DNA of 64,000 bases from Crotophaga sulcirostris. Its lineage: Eukaryota > Chordata > Aves > Cuculiformes > Crotophagidae. A program made the position numbers and the translations under genes. Shown here piece by piece: positions 47,571 to 61,986 of this stretch. Location of the stretch: positions 1,160,738 through 1,224,737 of the forward strand of contig VYZB01000171.1 of the NCBI GenBank assembly GCA_013397455.1, written 5' to 3'. How positions within the stretch are numbered: the first letter of the stretch is position 1; each line of letters begins with the position of its first letter. The notes under the pieces are model-generated. The model ran no database searches. It was given only the letters and a program-made list of their open reading frames with translations, and was not told the origin of the DNA.

Positions 47571-50500
47571 CAAAGTATGTAGAATGGAGAATTCTTTACT
47601 TGGGAAACTATCAAATATTTGGGGTGTTGCAAAAGTGGGGAAAACAAAACCAGGGCAGTAAGTCAATGCAATGAGCTAATCATCCTATCTCCATGGAAAC
47701 AACAGTGTTGAAGTAGTGCTCATAAAGTACAAGGTACATTTTAAGATATTTATCATTTTTTAGTGCAAAGAAAACTGTAGTGAAGGATGATTCATACAAA
47801 ACGGTGATGTGGTGATTGAGATATGTGGGCACAAAAATACTTAATACTTAGTAATATCTCATCCTGTTAGAAACCCTCTTGATCTTGCAGAGTCAATGAC
47901 TCCACTCTTCTCTACGGTAGCAGTGTCAATGTCAGCAGACCTGCACTATGTTTCCAAAGACAACAGTAGATCAACAATAGATAATACTTTGATTTTTGAA
48001 GATCAAGGTGCTTGCTTCATGTCTTGCTGATATTTCTGAAATTCCATGACAAAAAAAGAAAAAAGTCCTTAGAATAATCTCTATTCCTGTTTCCTTTAAA
48101 AATTCCACTTTTTCTTTCAGTTTTCTAAATAAATTCCACTTAAAGAATAAGATTGTGTTACTTTAAGATTTGTTATTGAAAAGCACTCATGTTTTGATGT
48201 TTTATCTTTTCAGAAATAGCTAGCTATCTGCTTCTAGTCAGTAGAAAATCAGAACACTGAAATCCTGGAAAATTACCTGTGTGCCTCAGAAAACAATAGA
48301 AGTGATTTGGGATTTGAGACATAATATGCATATTTCTAGTTAGCTAAAACCAAAATATTTCATTCTTTGTAACAATGCTGCTGTTCTGTTGAAATGGAAA
48401 ATCACACAGATTTTGTAAATTCCCTACAGCTTATCTTGGGAGTTTGCTGTGTGGAAAAAAATATTACATAGAACTGAGTTTTTTTATCATCCACTTTATG
48501 GTTAGAATGACACTAGCACAAAAAGAGCAAACTTCAGGTAGAACTATGCTATAAAAGACTGGTTTTTAATATAAGAAAGATCTTTTAAAATAGATTGTTT
48601 TTTTTCTTTTAAAGTAACAACCTCAAGAAATTTTCAGTCAATCAGAATGAAAAAAACTATTCATGGAGACAATCTCCTTCTTTGTCAGAAAAAATAGGAA
48701 GATGATGCAAAGTTTATTACAAGAAGAGGATTCTGCTATCAGATGTGATTATCTCTGGCTGTACTAAAATATTATCATATTTGAAAGGAAAAAAACCAGT
48801 CCAAATTAAGATGAACATTCTACTGAAACCATTAGAGCTGCTCATAAATGCATTATCAAATAACGCTACAAATAGACAATATTTTTGTTGGACAATGCTG
48901 TTATACCCAAGTGTATTGGTCATATAACCACATTGCTGTTAAAACTCATAACCTAATTTACAGAGAGCTTTGCATGGTGAATATATACACGTTTATCAGC
49001 AAATAATTTGCTTGGTTTTTTCAGCAGGCCAATTTGCTTTATCTGCAATACATACAACTAATATTCAGATCTTCTTTCCTTTCACATACTTTACCACCCT
49101 GTCAAATGTTTGCTTGCTAGTTTACGTTTACTGATCCACCATAGTGTTAAGTCTCTCAGATTTTGGGGGAATTTGGATTTAATTTCTTCCCCTCACCTCA
49201 GACAATGCAAACAACGTGAAGGCATAAAAGCTGACAGAGCTGCTCATGCATACACCTCAACACACCATAGCTTGCCAAATATGTTGTTGGTTTGAGGGTT
49301 TTATTGATTCACAGCAGAACCACTTAAACCTGTGTGATTGGCTGATTCTACCATGTGAAGTTGAAGTCATCTCCTAAGCGGTGTAAGCCTGTTGTCCAAT
49401 TACACAGTACAACTCAGAGTACAGGTGTTGAAGCAAAAAGGATTGATCAAGACTAAGTTTGGCACAGACCCTACCAAAGACTATTAATCTTTATATGATT
49501 CACATCCATGGTCTCCGGTGCCAAGGTCTACCTGATAACAACATTTATCTTCTTCTGAGGCCTTTTTTCCCATTTTTAGTAATATAAAGTGTTTCATCTT
49601 CTTCATACCCTTCCACACTTTTTCACTTCTATTAGCTGCAGTAATACAGTGTATTTGCACCTACAGATTATCAAGGTCAGGTGGATTTTACCTGCAATGC
49701 TCTGGACATAAAGAGACACACATACTCGCTAAATGAGTTCCTATTAGCCATAGTGGATGAGCTTAGCTCTTCTCAGTTTACGTGTAGCTCATCTGAACTC
49801 ATTCTTCTGGATCAGATTTTTCAGTAAGAGTAGAAGTAGAATCTGCATACATGGTGGCCCAGATTTTAGCATTTTCTCCTGTCCTATTTATCTGACCAAA
49901 ACCGAAGCAAAAGAACCCCTCATTTTATAGACCGACTTTGCCTTAAAATAAAAATTAAAATATAAATTTCATTTACGCAAATTTATCTGAAAATAGAATT
50001 GTGAAAAGCGTTAAAGTCTATTTTTTATTATCCATATAATTTGGGAAGAATAATGTTAAAATACTGCAAAAAGGCACTAATTTTATTTAATCCTAGAATA
50101 TCTATTTGCAGTTCAAAAGGCAAGGTTTGTAATACCTGCCAAATAAACCTCTGTGCCAGTACCCAAGGGCTACTTATAAAGTTTCCTTCTACCCTGCCAG
50201 AACACACCAGGAAAATGACTGGAAAACATGGATAAGCTGGGCAACGTTGTTTTGAAGAAAGCTTAAGCTGCTGAAATATGTCTTGCTTTCTAAACTAGTG
50301 AAACGTATTCGCGGTTTTATGTAGGGGCTAAAACTCTAAATGAACCAAATGTCTTTTTTATAAGATTGAGTCTTTGAAAAAAAAAAGTACTTCTCAGAGG
50401 AAGCACATAATTTTGCCTCAGGATTTCCAAGAAGGCTTAAATTAATATGGAGGAGTCATAGCAATGAGAGCAGCTTTACAGTAGCTATAGCTGATCAGGA

Positions 50501-53500
50501 AACCATGTCTTCCTTTTACAAACATTTCTATTCAACTGAATTCCCTCTTTTACATTACTTTAGGGATTCTGAGTGTTGCCAAAAAAATCTGAAACTGTAT
50601 TCAGAAAGTAACTGAATTTTTAACAGAAATAATGTTTTGATTTCAAGATTTGAATATTCATGGCAAAATAATATTTATTTCTTTTAACCATTCTGTACAA
50701 CATTTCTATTTTGTCAGAAAAGCATTTTCTGAAAATAAAGAAAAATTATATCCAACAAATGAAAAACCCACCGTTCTCCAGTGTATTGTTTTAACATTGC
50801 TACCATTTCAGTATCTGCATCTTTCTGGATGTTCTGGCTTCTCCCTGTTTTAGAAGTCATTGCGAAAAGGGACTGACTTGTGAGAGCTGGTGCTGTCTGC
50901 TCATTAGGGCAGCATGCAACATGCACTACCTGCAATTGCAACTGAGAATGGCCCAAAGCTACCCTGTGCCTTCCTCCCATACTGACTTGCAAATTCTCTT
51001 TTTTATAGCCTTCCCCTGCTTACAAACAGCAGGACAAAAGCCTAACTTGATACTCTTTGGAGCATAGAAGCAGACGTAGAGGTCAGAGACAACAGCCCAC
51101 CACTCCAGTTGCACATCTCCACTCTGTGTGCCCTCTGGTAGTTCTTAGCTGGTGTTCAGTTGATAATATAAAATCTGGAAGGTTTCTTTGCTTTCAGAAA
51201 CTGGTACGTCTTATCATTTTTCAAGCAAACTTTTCCAGCCATAGCTTCCCACCAGCCAGAATTCTGTTTGTTCTCAAGGCATGGTTTAAATATGCTGTGC
51301 AAATCCAACAAACCTGTCAGTGTACATTTACCTTTCCTTTCAGCTGCCACCTTTTCTTTCATAAAGTACCACTCCATAGCAAAGTTCAGGTAAAATATTT
51401 TATCTGGTTTAGGTAATTTTCCAAAGTATTTTTCTTTAGTATTAAAATCATCTTGCTCTGATAAAAACAAATGCAGAAATCTGCACGTTTGTGTGTCTCG
51501 TAGTTCTTGTATGAAGGTGTTCTCTAATTATGGGAGAATGCCAACAACTGTAGAATGAGATAGCAGCTTCCTTCCAGCAGTTTGCTTTGATTCATGAAAG
51601 AAAGCTTTAATGTATACATGCTAATCTTGGAGGCATCAGAAATATCTTATTTGCATTCAATGGAACACTCAATATTCATAGGAAATATGCATAAAGAAAA
51701 TGCACAAATTGTTGCAAAGTACAAATGAAAATAAAATTTGTAACTGAAAGATCTGCCAATCGTCCTTTCCCCAACCATGAGCAAGATGAACAAATTGAGG
51801 CCATTTTTATCTGCTTTATAAAAACCCTATTGAGAAATACCTCATTCTAAAAAGAGCTCTCGTTTCCAGCCTTTTGTCAGAATGAGGCAATCTATTTACA
51901 ATGCCATTATCCCAGAAGATTCTATGAAGGCAAAGGTTTGCTAGAGATGCAGGTATTCCTGACATCCCAGAGTGCTGCATTCTAGGATAGCTTTAGCCAA
52001 ACAGGAAAGCCTCAGGCTGTTCATAATATGTAAAGATTGGGGGAGGCAGTGCTGAGGCAGGAGTGCGGTGTAATGAATTCTTCATCTTACCCGACAAGAC
52101 AACCTGCATCTCAAAACTGTTGATACATTTTTCATCACTTAACATCCGTTCCTGAGCCTCAGTTCCACAACTCCATGTAGGAGATTGTGAACATTTGCTG
52201 GAGACATCCTTGCTGGTTTCCAGAATCACTGAACAGCATTACTTATCGTTCATATTCTGTGTCCCTTTATCTGCAGTTTTGGAGGATTCCCCAGTGGGTG
52301 GAGGTAGGGAAAGTGCTAACAAAGATGACATCTCTGAGCAGTAGGGGAACGGGATTTGTGTACAGCAGCACAAGGCCTTCAGAAATGTTATGTTTAAGGG
52401 ATGATGAGGGAGCTGAAATATATATATGACTGAGTGGGGTCTATTAGAAGAGGGTAGCCTCCAGAAACTGACAGTCCTGGATATGAAGGTCAGCCTGCAA
52501 GATCTCCAACATGTCACTTTACCGTTTCCATGAAGAAAGTCCTTTGACATCTGTCCTTTATGATGTTCTGTTTCTTGAATAGAATGAGGTCAATGTTGTG
52601 GGTCTGACAATGACTCATTCAGATGCATCATTTCACATGCAGTTTCCAATGGGCTGGTAGGCAGCTTGGCTTGTACAGCCACAGAGAGAGAGAGATGGTT
52701 TCCCAATACAGTAGGTGAGTAGCACTCATCTCAGGATGCTGAATCAGCCTTTGGAGGCACCTTTCTCCCTGGACAAATCTCTGATGGAAATGTAGGATAG
52801 CAAGATGTCTAATTTAAGCTGCCACAGTCAATTTGGTAGGGCCAGACACTTGTATTTCAAGGATCACAGTACTGAAAAGAGACATCTTAAGTGGCAAGAG
52901 AAAATCTGGTCAAAAACATATTGGGCAGTTACACAGTATTCACATTCTCTTTTTAACCTGTCATTCACTGAGTCACCTAATTTGCTGGGAAAAGAAACAC
53001 TCCAGTGCCTTCCCATGAATTCACACATTTTATGTTTGTAAAAAAATTCAACCCCTCAAGCCTTTCTAACACAACAGTTAGGAAGTTTTCCTTGGATGGA
53101 GAATATTTGCCTTCAAATGTGGCTTTTGAGACTCTGCTCCAAATAAAAGCCAGTGCCTAAAATATAGCGTCAGTCCTTCACCTGTTCATAGGTATATTGG
53201 GGTAATATGTCACTGTTCAGAATCTGTTAAGGCTCAAGCCACTGTTATTAGATTACACCAGACAGTACATAAAACCAGTTCCTAAGTAACGTAATTTTTC
53301 TGGCATACCCACACAAGACATAGCATTATGTACAGCTGATTATGACTGAAAACAAAATTATCAACAAATAAACACAATCCAGATAATAGTGAGAATGACC
53401 TATTTTGTAAAGGAAAATGAAGTTCAGTCTTGTTTACATATAATCAAGCAAAGACCCATGCTAACCACTGGGCAATATAATTTTAGTTTGCCACATTCAG

Positions 53501-53967
53501 AAGAACCCAAACACACTATTTTACCTGACCATGTCCAAACTTAAAATATGAATAGAGACAAATATATGGTCTATCTTCTCTTTTATTCAACTAGATGAAT
53601 AAGTGAAATTTTTCGGCATAATGCACATGGTACCTTCCTAATAAATATCTTATTCCCATTAAAAACTTGGCTTTAAAACCAGTTGCTTTATTTACTTTCC
53701 TGAAATGACATTGCAGTTCACTTATGAATCTGCCTAAATACGTGACTATCCAAAAAGTCAATGCGAGCATGGATGTAAGGTGAAACCAAAGTTGTCAATG
53801 CAGTAAACATACTTAAGAACCAGTACATGGATTTGATTTTGTTATTTTGCTTTCTAAGAAACATGCTTTAAGTTCTTTTTGTGTGCCTCATGGTTGCTGA
53901 ACCTTGAGGATACATGAGAGTCATATTTAGATGTTTGCTTCATTGGGCCTGGGCAAAAATAATACTC

Positions 53968-54012
53968 TAAAAGAGAAAAAAAGAAAGAAGAAAGCAGAAA
54001 GAAGAAAAAAAT
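53968..54012 (+). repeat. Purine-rich AAAG/GAAGAAA patch
   Basis: Roughly 45 bases of A and G with a single C, built from GAAAGAAG and AGAAAG words. Low complexity only. Confidence 0.85.
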
Positions 54013-54241
54013 AATGAGTAGTGAGAAGAATAAAGAAGTAAGGTGAAAAGATAGATGTTAACAGATGTTTCCAGTTGACCAATGGTCTCAACTTTTCTCC
54101 AAGTAAGTCCCTTTCAGGCTAAAGACGTTGATGAAAGAAGCCAATCTGGGACCATAGTGCAGAATGAAGCATAAAGTATAAATATCATAATTGCCTTCTG
54201 TTCCTTCATGAGAGGAGAGACTGAATTTGATAACATTCCAG

Positions 54242-54277
54242 CTCTTCCAACATTGACAAGTCCGAATGTTGGAAGAG
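54242..54277. other. Perfect 13-bp inverted repeat with a 10-nt loop
   Basis: CTCTTCCAACATT (54242-54254) and AATGTTGGAAGAG (54265-54277) are exact reverse complements separated by GACAAGTCCG. RNA or single-stranded DNA here could form a short stable hairpin. It is too short for a typical microRNA precursor, and no T-run terminator context applies in a vertebrate genome. Confidence 0.85.
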
Positions 54278-57200
54278 ATTGACAGTGGGGACACAAAGCG
54301 TTGCAGACCTCTCTTGCTCAGCACAATTGTCAAGCGAGGGAGTTGCTCTTGACAGACACCTCTCACACCAGGAGGAAGAATGTTACCATCTTCCACGACA
54401 AGGCTCTTTGAAAGGTCCTTGAGACAAGACAAAATTAGGAAAACCCGGGTTATTTTGTGTTTCCCCACTACTCTCAGTCAGAGTACTATTTATTCACTAA
54501 AGTTGCTACATGCTGTCTTGTGTGCCCCTACTTCTTATTTCAACATCAGCCGGACATCATCTCCCAAGGCCAAGAGGCCATTTACTCCCTCCTTTTTATT
54601 TCCTTTCATTGGCCTCCTAATCCCCTGAAGATGGCCCCTTTGCACACCAACACAGTTGGGATATTGCAAGAAATTAAATTTCAGTTTCTCCCTCAATGGC
54701 AGGTGCATCCTTTTCTGCTCTGCTGGTGGAAGAAGAATAGCAGCTGCCCCACCAGAACAATAAAACTACTTTCCAGCTCCCTGTGACCGGCTGTCATTGA
54801 ACAGCCATGCATAAATACAATCCATGCAGATCCCAAGGGTGGCATTTCTCATCTCTTATCAGCTCTGCTGCACACACCAGAATTCGATAAGGCACCTAGA
54901 AGGATGATAAAAGCTGCTATCAATCTGTCTAAGTAGAAATAACAGGACCAATACTAAAAATTTTAACAGATTTATTGAAAATTAGTGGCTATATAATTTT
55001 GACTCTGGCTTAATTATTCATTTCTAAAAATCTTTCCTTCTCCTTAAGCTAAGGGCAGCTAAAATAGCAGATCTGTATTTTTATATTAACCTTACATAAT
55101 AACATCCTTTTGTATGCCTGAAACAGGCTCAAAATATCTTCTAATAAAAGAAAAAAGGAAAAGAAAAATAAAATCAAATATAGTCCTTCAAAGTAACCTC
55201 TTGAGCCCTTTTAAACACCTACAACACTGAGCACATACACATTCATATCTGACCTTTCGCATCACAAGTGTTTGCAAAGTAGTAGTATATGTAATCCTGC
55301 TGAAACTATTTTGGGACCTATTTACACTGGAATAGCCTGGTGATCTGCCTGGTTCCATATCCTTTCTCAGGCAATGCTCTATGGCAGATGTTCCAGAGGA
55401 AAACATTAAATTCCCTACAGTGTACTTGACAATTGTGTAATAATATTGCTCAAGGGAAAATTTAAAACTTTCCCCTGATGGTAATCAGCTCATATATAGA
55501 AGTATGAGGATATATAATTGTTATCCTACTCAGTGTGACTGCAAATGATATTTTTATTCCTGAGCCTTCCTTTCTGAATCCAACTGATTATTTCTTTCAG
55601 TACTACCCTGTGACTGTGAGTTTCCAGGGCTAACTTCATGTTGCATTTGGGTTTGCTCTTGTGAATATAAATGAGCATGTTTCAGTTTCATCCAATTTTC
55701 TTTTGCATGTCTTTCTCTTTTTTGTCACAGGTAGTGCAAAGAAGAGATTCTAGCTGTCCTGAACTGTCTATATAATATGAATCATTTTATATACTCCTAT
55801 GGCACCCATTTTTACTCTTCAAAAGTAAAGGGTTATGTGTTAAATGACTAGTTCTATTCAAAAGTCATGCTGTTCAATCTTTCCTTTCAACAATATCAAT
55901 AGCCCAGACAGATCTAACCCATCTGTTTGCAACCTAAAGTGCTATATAAGAACATAGTAATAATAGTAACTAATGACAATAATTTGCCCTTTGTAATCCC
56001 ACCCAACCACAGCGTTGTAGAAGTTTCTCTTGAGTACATTAGCAGTGCTGTCTGACACTCTTGCATATCATCTAATTCCATTTAGAGGAGCAGTAGTAGT
56101 TTCACAAAGTGGTCATTGCAGTATTTTCAAAATGGATCCTATAGATGCAAATATTACTGCAAAATAAACAGAGAAATACAGTGTCAGTCAAGCACATCTC
56201 TTTCACTGAAACCAGCTGGCAGCTAGAGGATGAGCCTCTCTTCATCAACATCGTGCTCAGGGAATTATCAGCAGAGGCTTTCCTTGCACATCTGGGTGAG
56301 ACAGTGTGACTGGAGTATCTTAAACATAGAAGGGATGTCGGGAACATTTCCAATGAGTCTTTCCATGCCATAAATATATAATTGCTGGTCTCAGATTTCC
56401 ACATGTTGAAATCTGTTGACTGGAAGAGGTATCATTTGCATAGACACTCCTGTGGAAAAAATGTGTCTTTTGTGGGCAAGCTCTAGTGGTGCTTGTCCAG
56501 TAAACAGAAACCTTTTTAAAATTTGGTTATCCAAATTATTTCCCTTTGTTTAAGAGAAAGAAAACACAAACAAACAAGCTATAGTTCTGTTTTTTTCTTA
56601 TACATGTTTGATGGGAAACCAGAAAGCACAAATTCTCCCTTTAAAAATTAAAGGAAAAAAACCTGTCAGCTCTGTAGATCTTCTTGATGTATTGGGCAAG
56701 GAAGTATGCACGAAGCTTTAAAGGTAGGAGGCATAATGAAGCACCATAGGGAATAGAAGTCAGCAGGGTGCACGGATGCTTCCTTTCAGAATGATACCAA
56801 GGGGGCTAACGTCTGGCCTGGTGATAAAATCCTGGCATCTGTTACAGAAAACACAATGAACGTTGTTGTTATTGAGAGAATGGCTCTGTTTTTCCTGGCA
56901 TGAGTTACCATTTGGAAGCTGTTTTAACATAAAAAAAGAAAAAAATCTCACTCTGAAAACTTCAAAATAAAGGGCTATGCCAGGATCCTGTTCTCCACTG
57001 TTTTTCTAGGAAGTGTTGGTGCATTGTTCTGACAATATTATTTACATACCTTAAATACAATTGCAGCTAAAATGCACAGCAAACTGGATGGACTTTGACG
57101 TAGACACCAGCTATTGCACTGAAGGTGCATACACTCAACAATTCAGACTAAGAGAAGTCTTCCCAAAGGCTGGCTACAGGCACACGGCAGCAGTCCTACT

Positions 57201-60200
57201 GGGCTTTCTCCTTTGCTAGTGGAGCACCTACCTAGTGCAAGATTCAGAGCATCCAAATGAAAAGCCTCTTCAGACTCTCCTAAAACACTTCTCTTTATTT
57301 CCATTGTAGATTAGCCCCTAGCTAAAGTTCATCTTTGTGAAATGCCCTTCCAAAGCATGCTAAGTATTCGCATATGAAACGGGAATACACCCTGCCCTCT
57401 TCACTAAACAGTACCCATTTTTTATGTGAGTTTTTCTCCAAAGATGAAAAAAACTTTGTTTGTACCTTCTAGTCCAGAAACATTTACAATATATAAAATA
57501 CTTCCTTCTGCTATGACAGTATCTCAGTTGATACCCAACTAGACTCTGCACTCATTGTTTTTCAGTACCAGAGGCAGTGGAAGAAGACAGCAGACTTTTC
57601 ATTTTCCCTGTTGATTGTGCTGTTCATGCTCTGTTGCTGTCTGCTATTTGCTGGCTATCAGTTAAATAAACACAAGCAGGAAGAAAGGGTGAAAACAAAC
57701 AGCTCTTCAACCTCGGTTCTGATGTCACTGATTCCCCTGTTATGAAACTTCAGAAGAAAATAATCTTTGTAGGTGCAGAGCAGAGGAGATGGCATATGTT
57801 ATTCCCAAACTGCATTACTTGCCTCAGAGCAATGCAAAGGATCACGCTGAGTATGACCACAACTTGTAATGAAAACATTGCTTTCTTTCTTATTTCAGAC
57901 AATGCCTTCAGTCTGAGCCAACTGCAGAAAGCCTAAGCTGTTCACAAAATGCAACAAACTGAACCCTGTACATGTGTTCAATAACCAAGCACGTATTTGC
58001 CAGCGCAGCCCATGCTTCTTTTACGTTCTGGGAGATGACAAAGGAACAGAGACGATAAATGAGATTAGGATGAGATTCAGGGCACAAGAGTGGTTCTGCT
58101 GTAGGTCCTTGGTGCCAGAGCTAGCCAGGTATCCATGCAAGAAAGAGCTGTTTCATGAAACCACCAACCTCTCCAGCAGCCAAGATATGCTCATACCTCT
58201 GGTAAGTCTGTGTCTGATTCAGTCAATTCCATGGCTCAAACTGATTACACTTCAGAAAGCTGAGGACCCTCCCATGGTTTGTCAAAGCCACCATCAAATG
58301 GCTCATCTAGCTTCCAGATTGCCTCATTGGGAAGCAATAAAATGGGCCTGATGTGTAAAAGTTAATTGCATCTCTTTGCAACTGGAAAATGCACTTTTGA
58401 TTTTCTATAGAGTTAAAACTGAAATTTCAATTAAACAAATTACAGGAGATAACAAACAAAAAGTACATTGAAAAAAAACTGATTTAAGAAAAAACGAAAT
58501 ACTATTTTATATTCCTACAATGATTGATTATATTGTAGGTAGCAAATTTGATTAAGCTGTAATGCATTAGAGAGCAAGATAAGTAACACAATGGCAGAAA
58601 GCCTAGTTCAGATTGGTTGAGTTATTCAGAAATAACTTTCAAAAGCCAGGAAGCTCAGAGTCATGATTAAATATATAGGAAATTTCAAATATCATCTGCT
58701 TTATTTATTTTTCAGTGTACAGAATACATAAATAACCCAGTTAACCTCAAGCCTCTATGGTTTCACCAGCATCAAAGGAATGCCACAGGAGGCACACTTC
58801 AGTCCTTTAGCTGAATGGTGTGTGGATACCTAAAAGTACTTGGAACAGTTTGGATTTACTTTCAGATTCTCATATCTGAGCACTCTAATTTGCCTTAGGG
58901 AACCTTGAATCTATTCCCTCCCACTCTATATATTCTATAACTTGCTGACGGAAAAGCCAAGCCTCATTTTAGTAGTAGCAGAGAACCGTCATAAAATCTT
59001 AACTTGCAGAATTCATTGGTTTACGGAACTTGGTAGGGGATCACAGAGCCTTTGCTGGTGAGCAATGTAATATTACAAGTATAATATAGAAAGAAGTTGG
59101 CATCAGAAACGCAAGGGACTGAATTATGCGGTCAACTAAGGAAAGAAGCTCTACCAGCCAAGAAGCAGCCTCAGTACACAGCTCTGTCTCCCCATCACCC
59201 AACATGACTCACGAGGAGCTGGTATCAGCCTCTCACTGTATGCCACCTCTGAAACATGTTTTTCTCACAGGGGACAACTTGCACAAGATCATTTTGGCAA
59301 AGGTATCCCCTCAGGAGCACTTGTGGATGTATTTCAAGCCACTCCCTGCCACCTGAGTATGTAAGCACCATGAAACCCTGGCTTGCTGCTGGCAGCAGGT
59401 CTCCAAAGATACTTTAACATGTGATCCTCAACTGAAGAGCCATAGTCAAAAGCACTTACTGCCTCATTTGTGTAAATGGCAATGGACTGTCAGTCAGCTT
59501 AGGAGGAGTGATCAGCAAAGCCACTCTGATAAAGTCAAGGTGCCAGAGGACTGTGACTTGCCCGAGGACATTTGCTAGTCAAATATCTTTTTTTTCCAAG
59601 TCCATATTCTAATAGAACAAATAATCATAGAATAGCAAAAATCATGGAATGTTTGGAGAACCACAGTGCTTCCATTTTTCTCTGAATTAGGCAACTCATC
59701 TTACCTGACTGTAACATTGTTTAGCTTAGTCATCTATGACAGGATAGTGAGCAATAAATGAAACACCGTTGTATAATGAGCATTTGAGCCTTCATTGTAG
59801 CTGAATTCTGATTCCTTGCATAGATTCGAACAGCCATGTTTTTCTAAACTATTTTTACAGTAGATTTTTAGTGACCAAGTTAGATAAAGAGATTACTTCT
59901 TTTTTTTTCAACCTGGGAACATCATGAGATGGAAGAAGAGAATGGAGACAGGCCATTTTCCACTGAAAAAAAATAAACATGGAGACACTCAAAAGTCCAT
60001 TCTATTTGCATATAATTTTAAATAAAACATTCATATTTTTTTCTTTAAGTAAACTCCAGTACTATTTCCCAGAGACAAAGAAAAGACTTAGAAAAACTAA
60101 GTGGGTAAGTAGGTCAGAAATCTCTCAGCAAATTCAATCACTGCACATTCTGAAGTCAAAAAAGCCCCATAAAAATTTTACCCTCGTACATTCCTGCCTC

Positions 60201-61964
60201 CCTACAGAAAAAAATTACAGCTACCAACTGTGTTGCTGGAGAGCTTACAAACTGGGATATTTTTTAGCTTCAGTTTAAGCTGTAAATCGTATTGACTAGC
60301 ATTCTCCAGTTTGGGAGGGGAAAAAAGCTTCTTGTAAATGTTCACCGAAAGGAAGTCACAGGCATCCTCTCAGTGAGAATCCTACTTATCTGACAAGAGC
60401 CATCAGCAGTATACATCAGCAGAACTCTTCCAAATATTTTAAAAATTGTTCCTGTATCATGTTTAAGAGAACGAAAAAAAGATGAAAGAGAGGAAGATTT
60501 TGTGTTCCACATGGTTTCAAGCTTACAATGGTTTGCAATACCCTTACATAGCTATCCTGGACAGAACTGATGTACAGCATGTGACTAAGCCCAGGGTCTT
60601 GAGACACCTGTCAACCACTCACAAAAGAGCCAACCTCTGTAAGGTAGCACTAACAGAGTCTCCAATACTGCCCAGCAATTTCTTAAAGTTGCCTGATCCT
60701 GATTTTGTTGCTGTGACACCCCTGCCAACATAAGGAAAGGTTGCTGATACCTATGGATCATTACACATGGGTTTCTCTTCATGTGGATGTTTATGCTCCA
60801 TCAGAGAAGACACATTGAATTGCCTCCTTCTCTGACAGCATCCAGTTTATGTATTGGGTCTGCCAGGCCAAAGAAGTTCTTGGCTATGAGAATGCGCATA
60901 ATAAATAGCCATCAAATGCTCTCTGTAAGCAAACTCTCAAGCCAGGATGACGTTACTAAACAAAAAAATGCAGCTTGAAGCCATATTCATATCCCTATAA
61001 CAGCTCCTACACACTGGGAAACCTCTCCTTTGACGCAGCCTCCCTGAAGCGATAATGTTAAATTTTGTGTCCAGTGAGATAAGCTGGAGGAAACTCTTAA
61101 GAAGGGTTTGACTGTTTGTTTGATGCCGTTCTTCTTTCTCTCATTTGTTTTTCATATGCTTTGTTTACTCTTGAGGAAAGATTTGTGTGACTGTGAAGAT
61201 GATTGAAGCACCATTTTCTCAATCTTTCTCTGGATCACTTCTTTGTGCTGTGCATCCTTTCTTCCTGTGACTCTTCCCTTTGTGACAAAAAGCAATGTTA
61301 ATTGCACAGATTAGCTTCAAATCCAGGATCAAAGGTTTAGCATTTCGATTTTCTGCTCTTCAGGCATTTTATTTTCTTTCCCTCATTATGGGAAATTTGC
61401 AAAACCACTCACTACATAATTGAATTGATTTTCCTCTGTAAGTTTAGGAAAAAAGGCTAACTACAGAAGGGAAATATTCTTACTAGACCTTATCTGGTGT
61501 TTTGGGAAGCTGACGTATTTCATTCTACCATTGAAAATGCAGAGTGATGGTTTTAAGATTGTTTACAGAACACCTGCTGCTGGAAGCCACACTGCTGAGA
61601 AAGGCAAGGCTGCCACTGTGTCACTTTCGCCATTCGTGAGAGTGATAAAACTGAACCATCTCTAGGCACATAGTTTGCTTATACACCATTTGCTACGCTA
61701 AATGAAAATATATGTTGTGTTCCTTGTCTATCAAAAATGTATGCATGCCTTCAAAGTGGACAGCTGGCATTTTGAATAGCTGTACTGGGCTTTTCAGAAA
61801 ATTGAAATTATACTTCAACTGGCAGGAGAGACCTCCATTTCAGACATCAACAAAGGACAGGGCTTGTGAGAGTGCCTTACTCCTGAGGGTAGCAATGACT
61901 TGGAGTTCCCTATGCACTTCAATTGAGTTCATCCCCATTTCTCAGCTAACAGCGGAGATATAAC

Positions 61965-61986
61965 TTTTTTTTTTTTTTTAAAAAAA
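61965..61986. repeat. T15-A7 junction
   Basis: Fifteen T run directly into seven A. A simple homopolymer junction. Confidence 0.92.

Noticed and set aside
54088..54468. 126-codon minus-strand open frame
   Set aside because: No motif recognised; treated as chance, with only the inverted repeat inside it reported.
57974..58351. 125-codon + strand open frame containing a donor-like GGTAAG near 58200
   Set aside because: No protein family recognised and no convincing acceptor in frame; not called an exon.
59624..59662. CR1-tail-like string (aatcatagaatag...aatcatggaatg)
   Set aside because: No adjoining CR1 body such as the 'gagatcat...gtccaac' block; too short and diverged to call.
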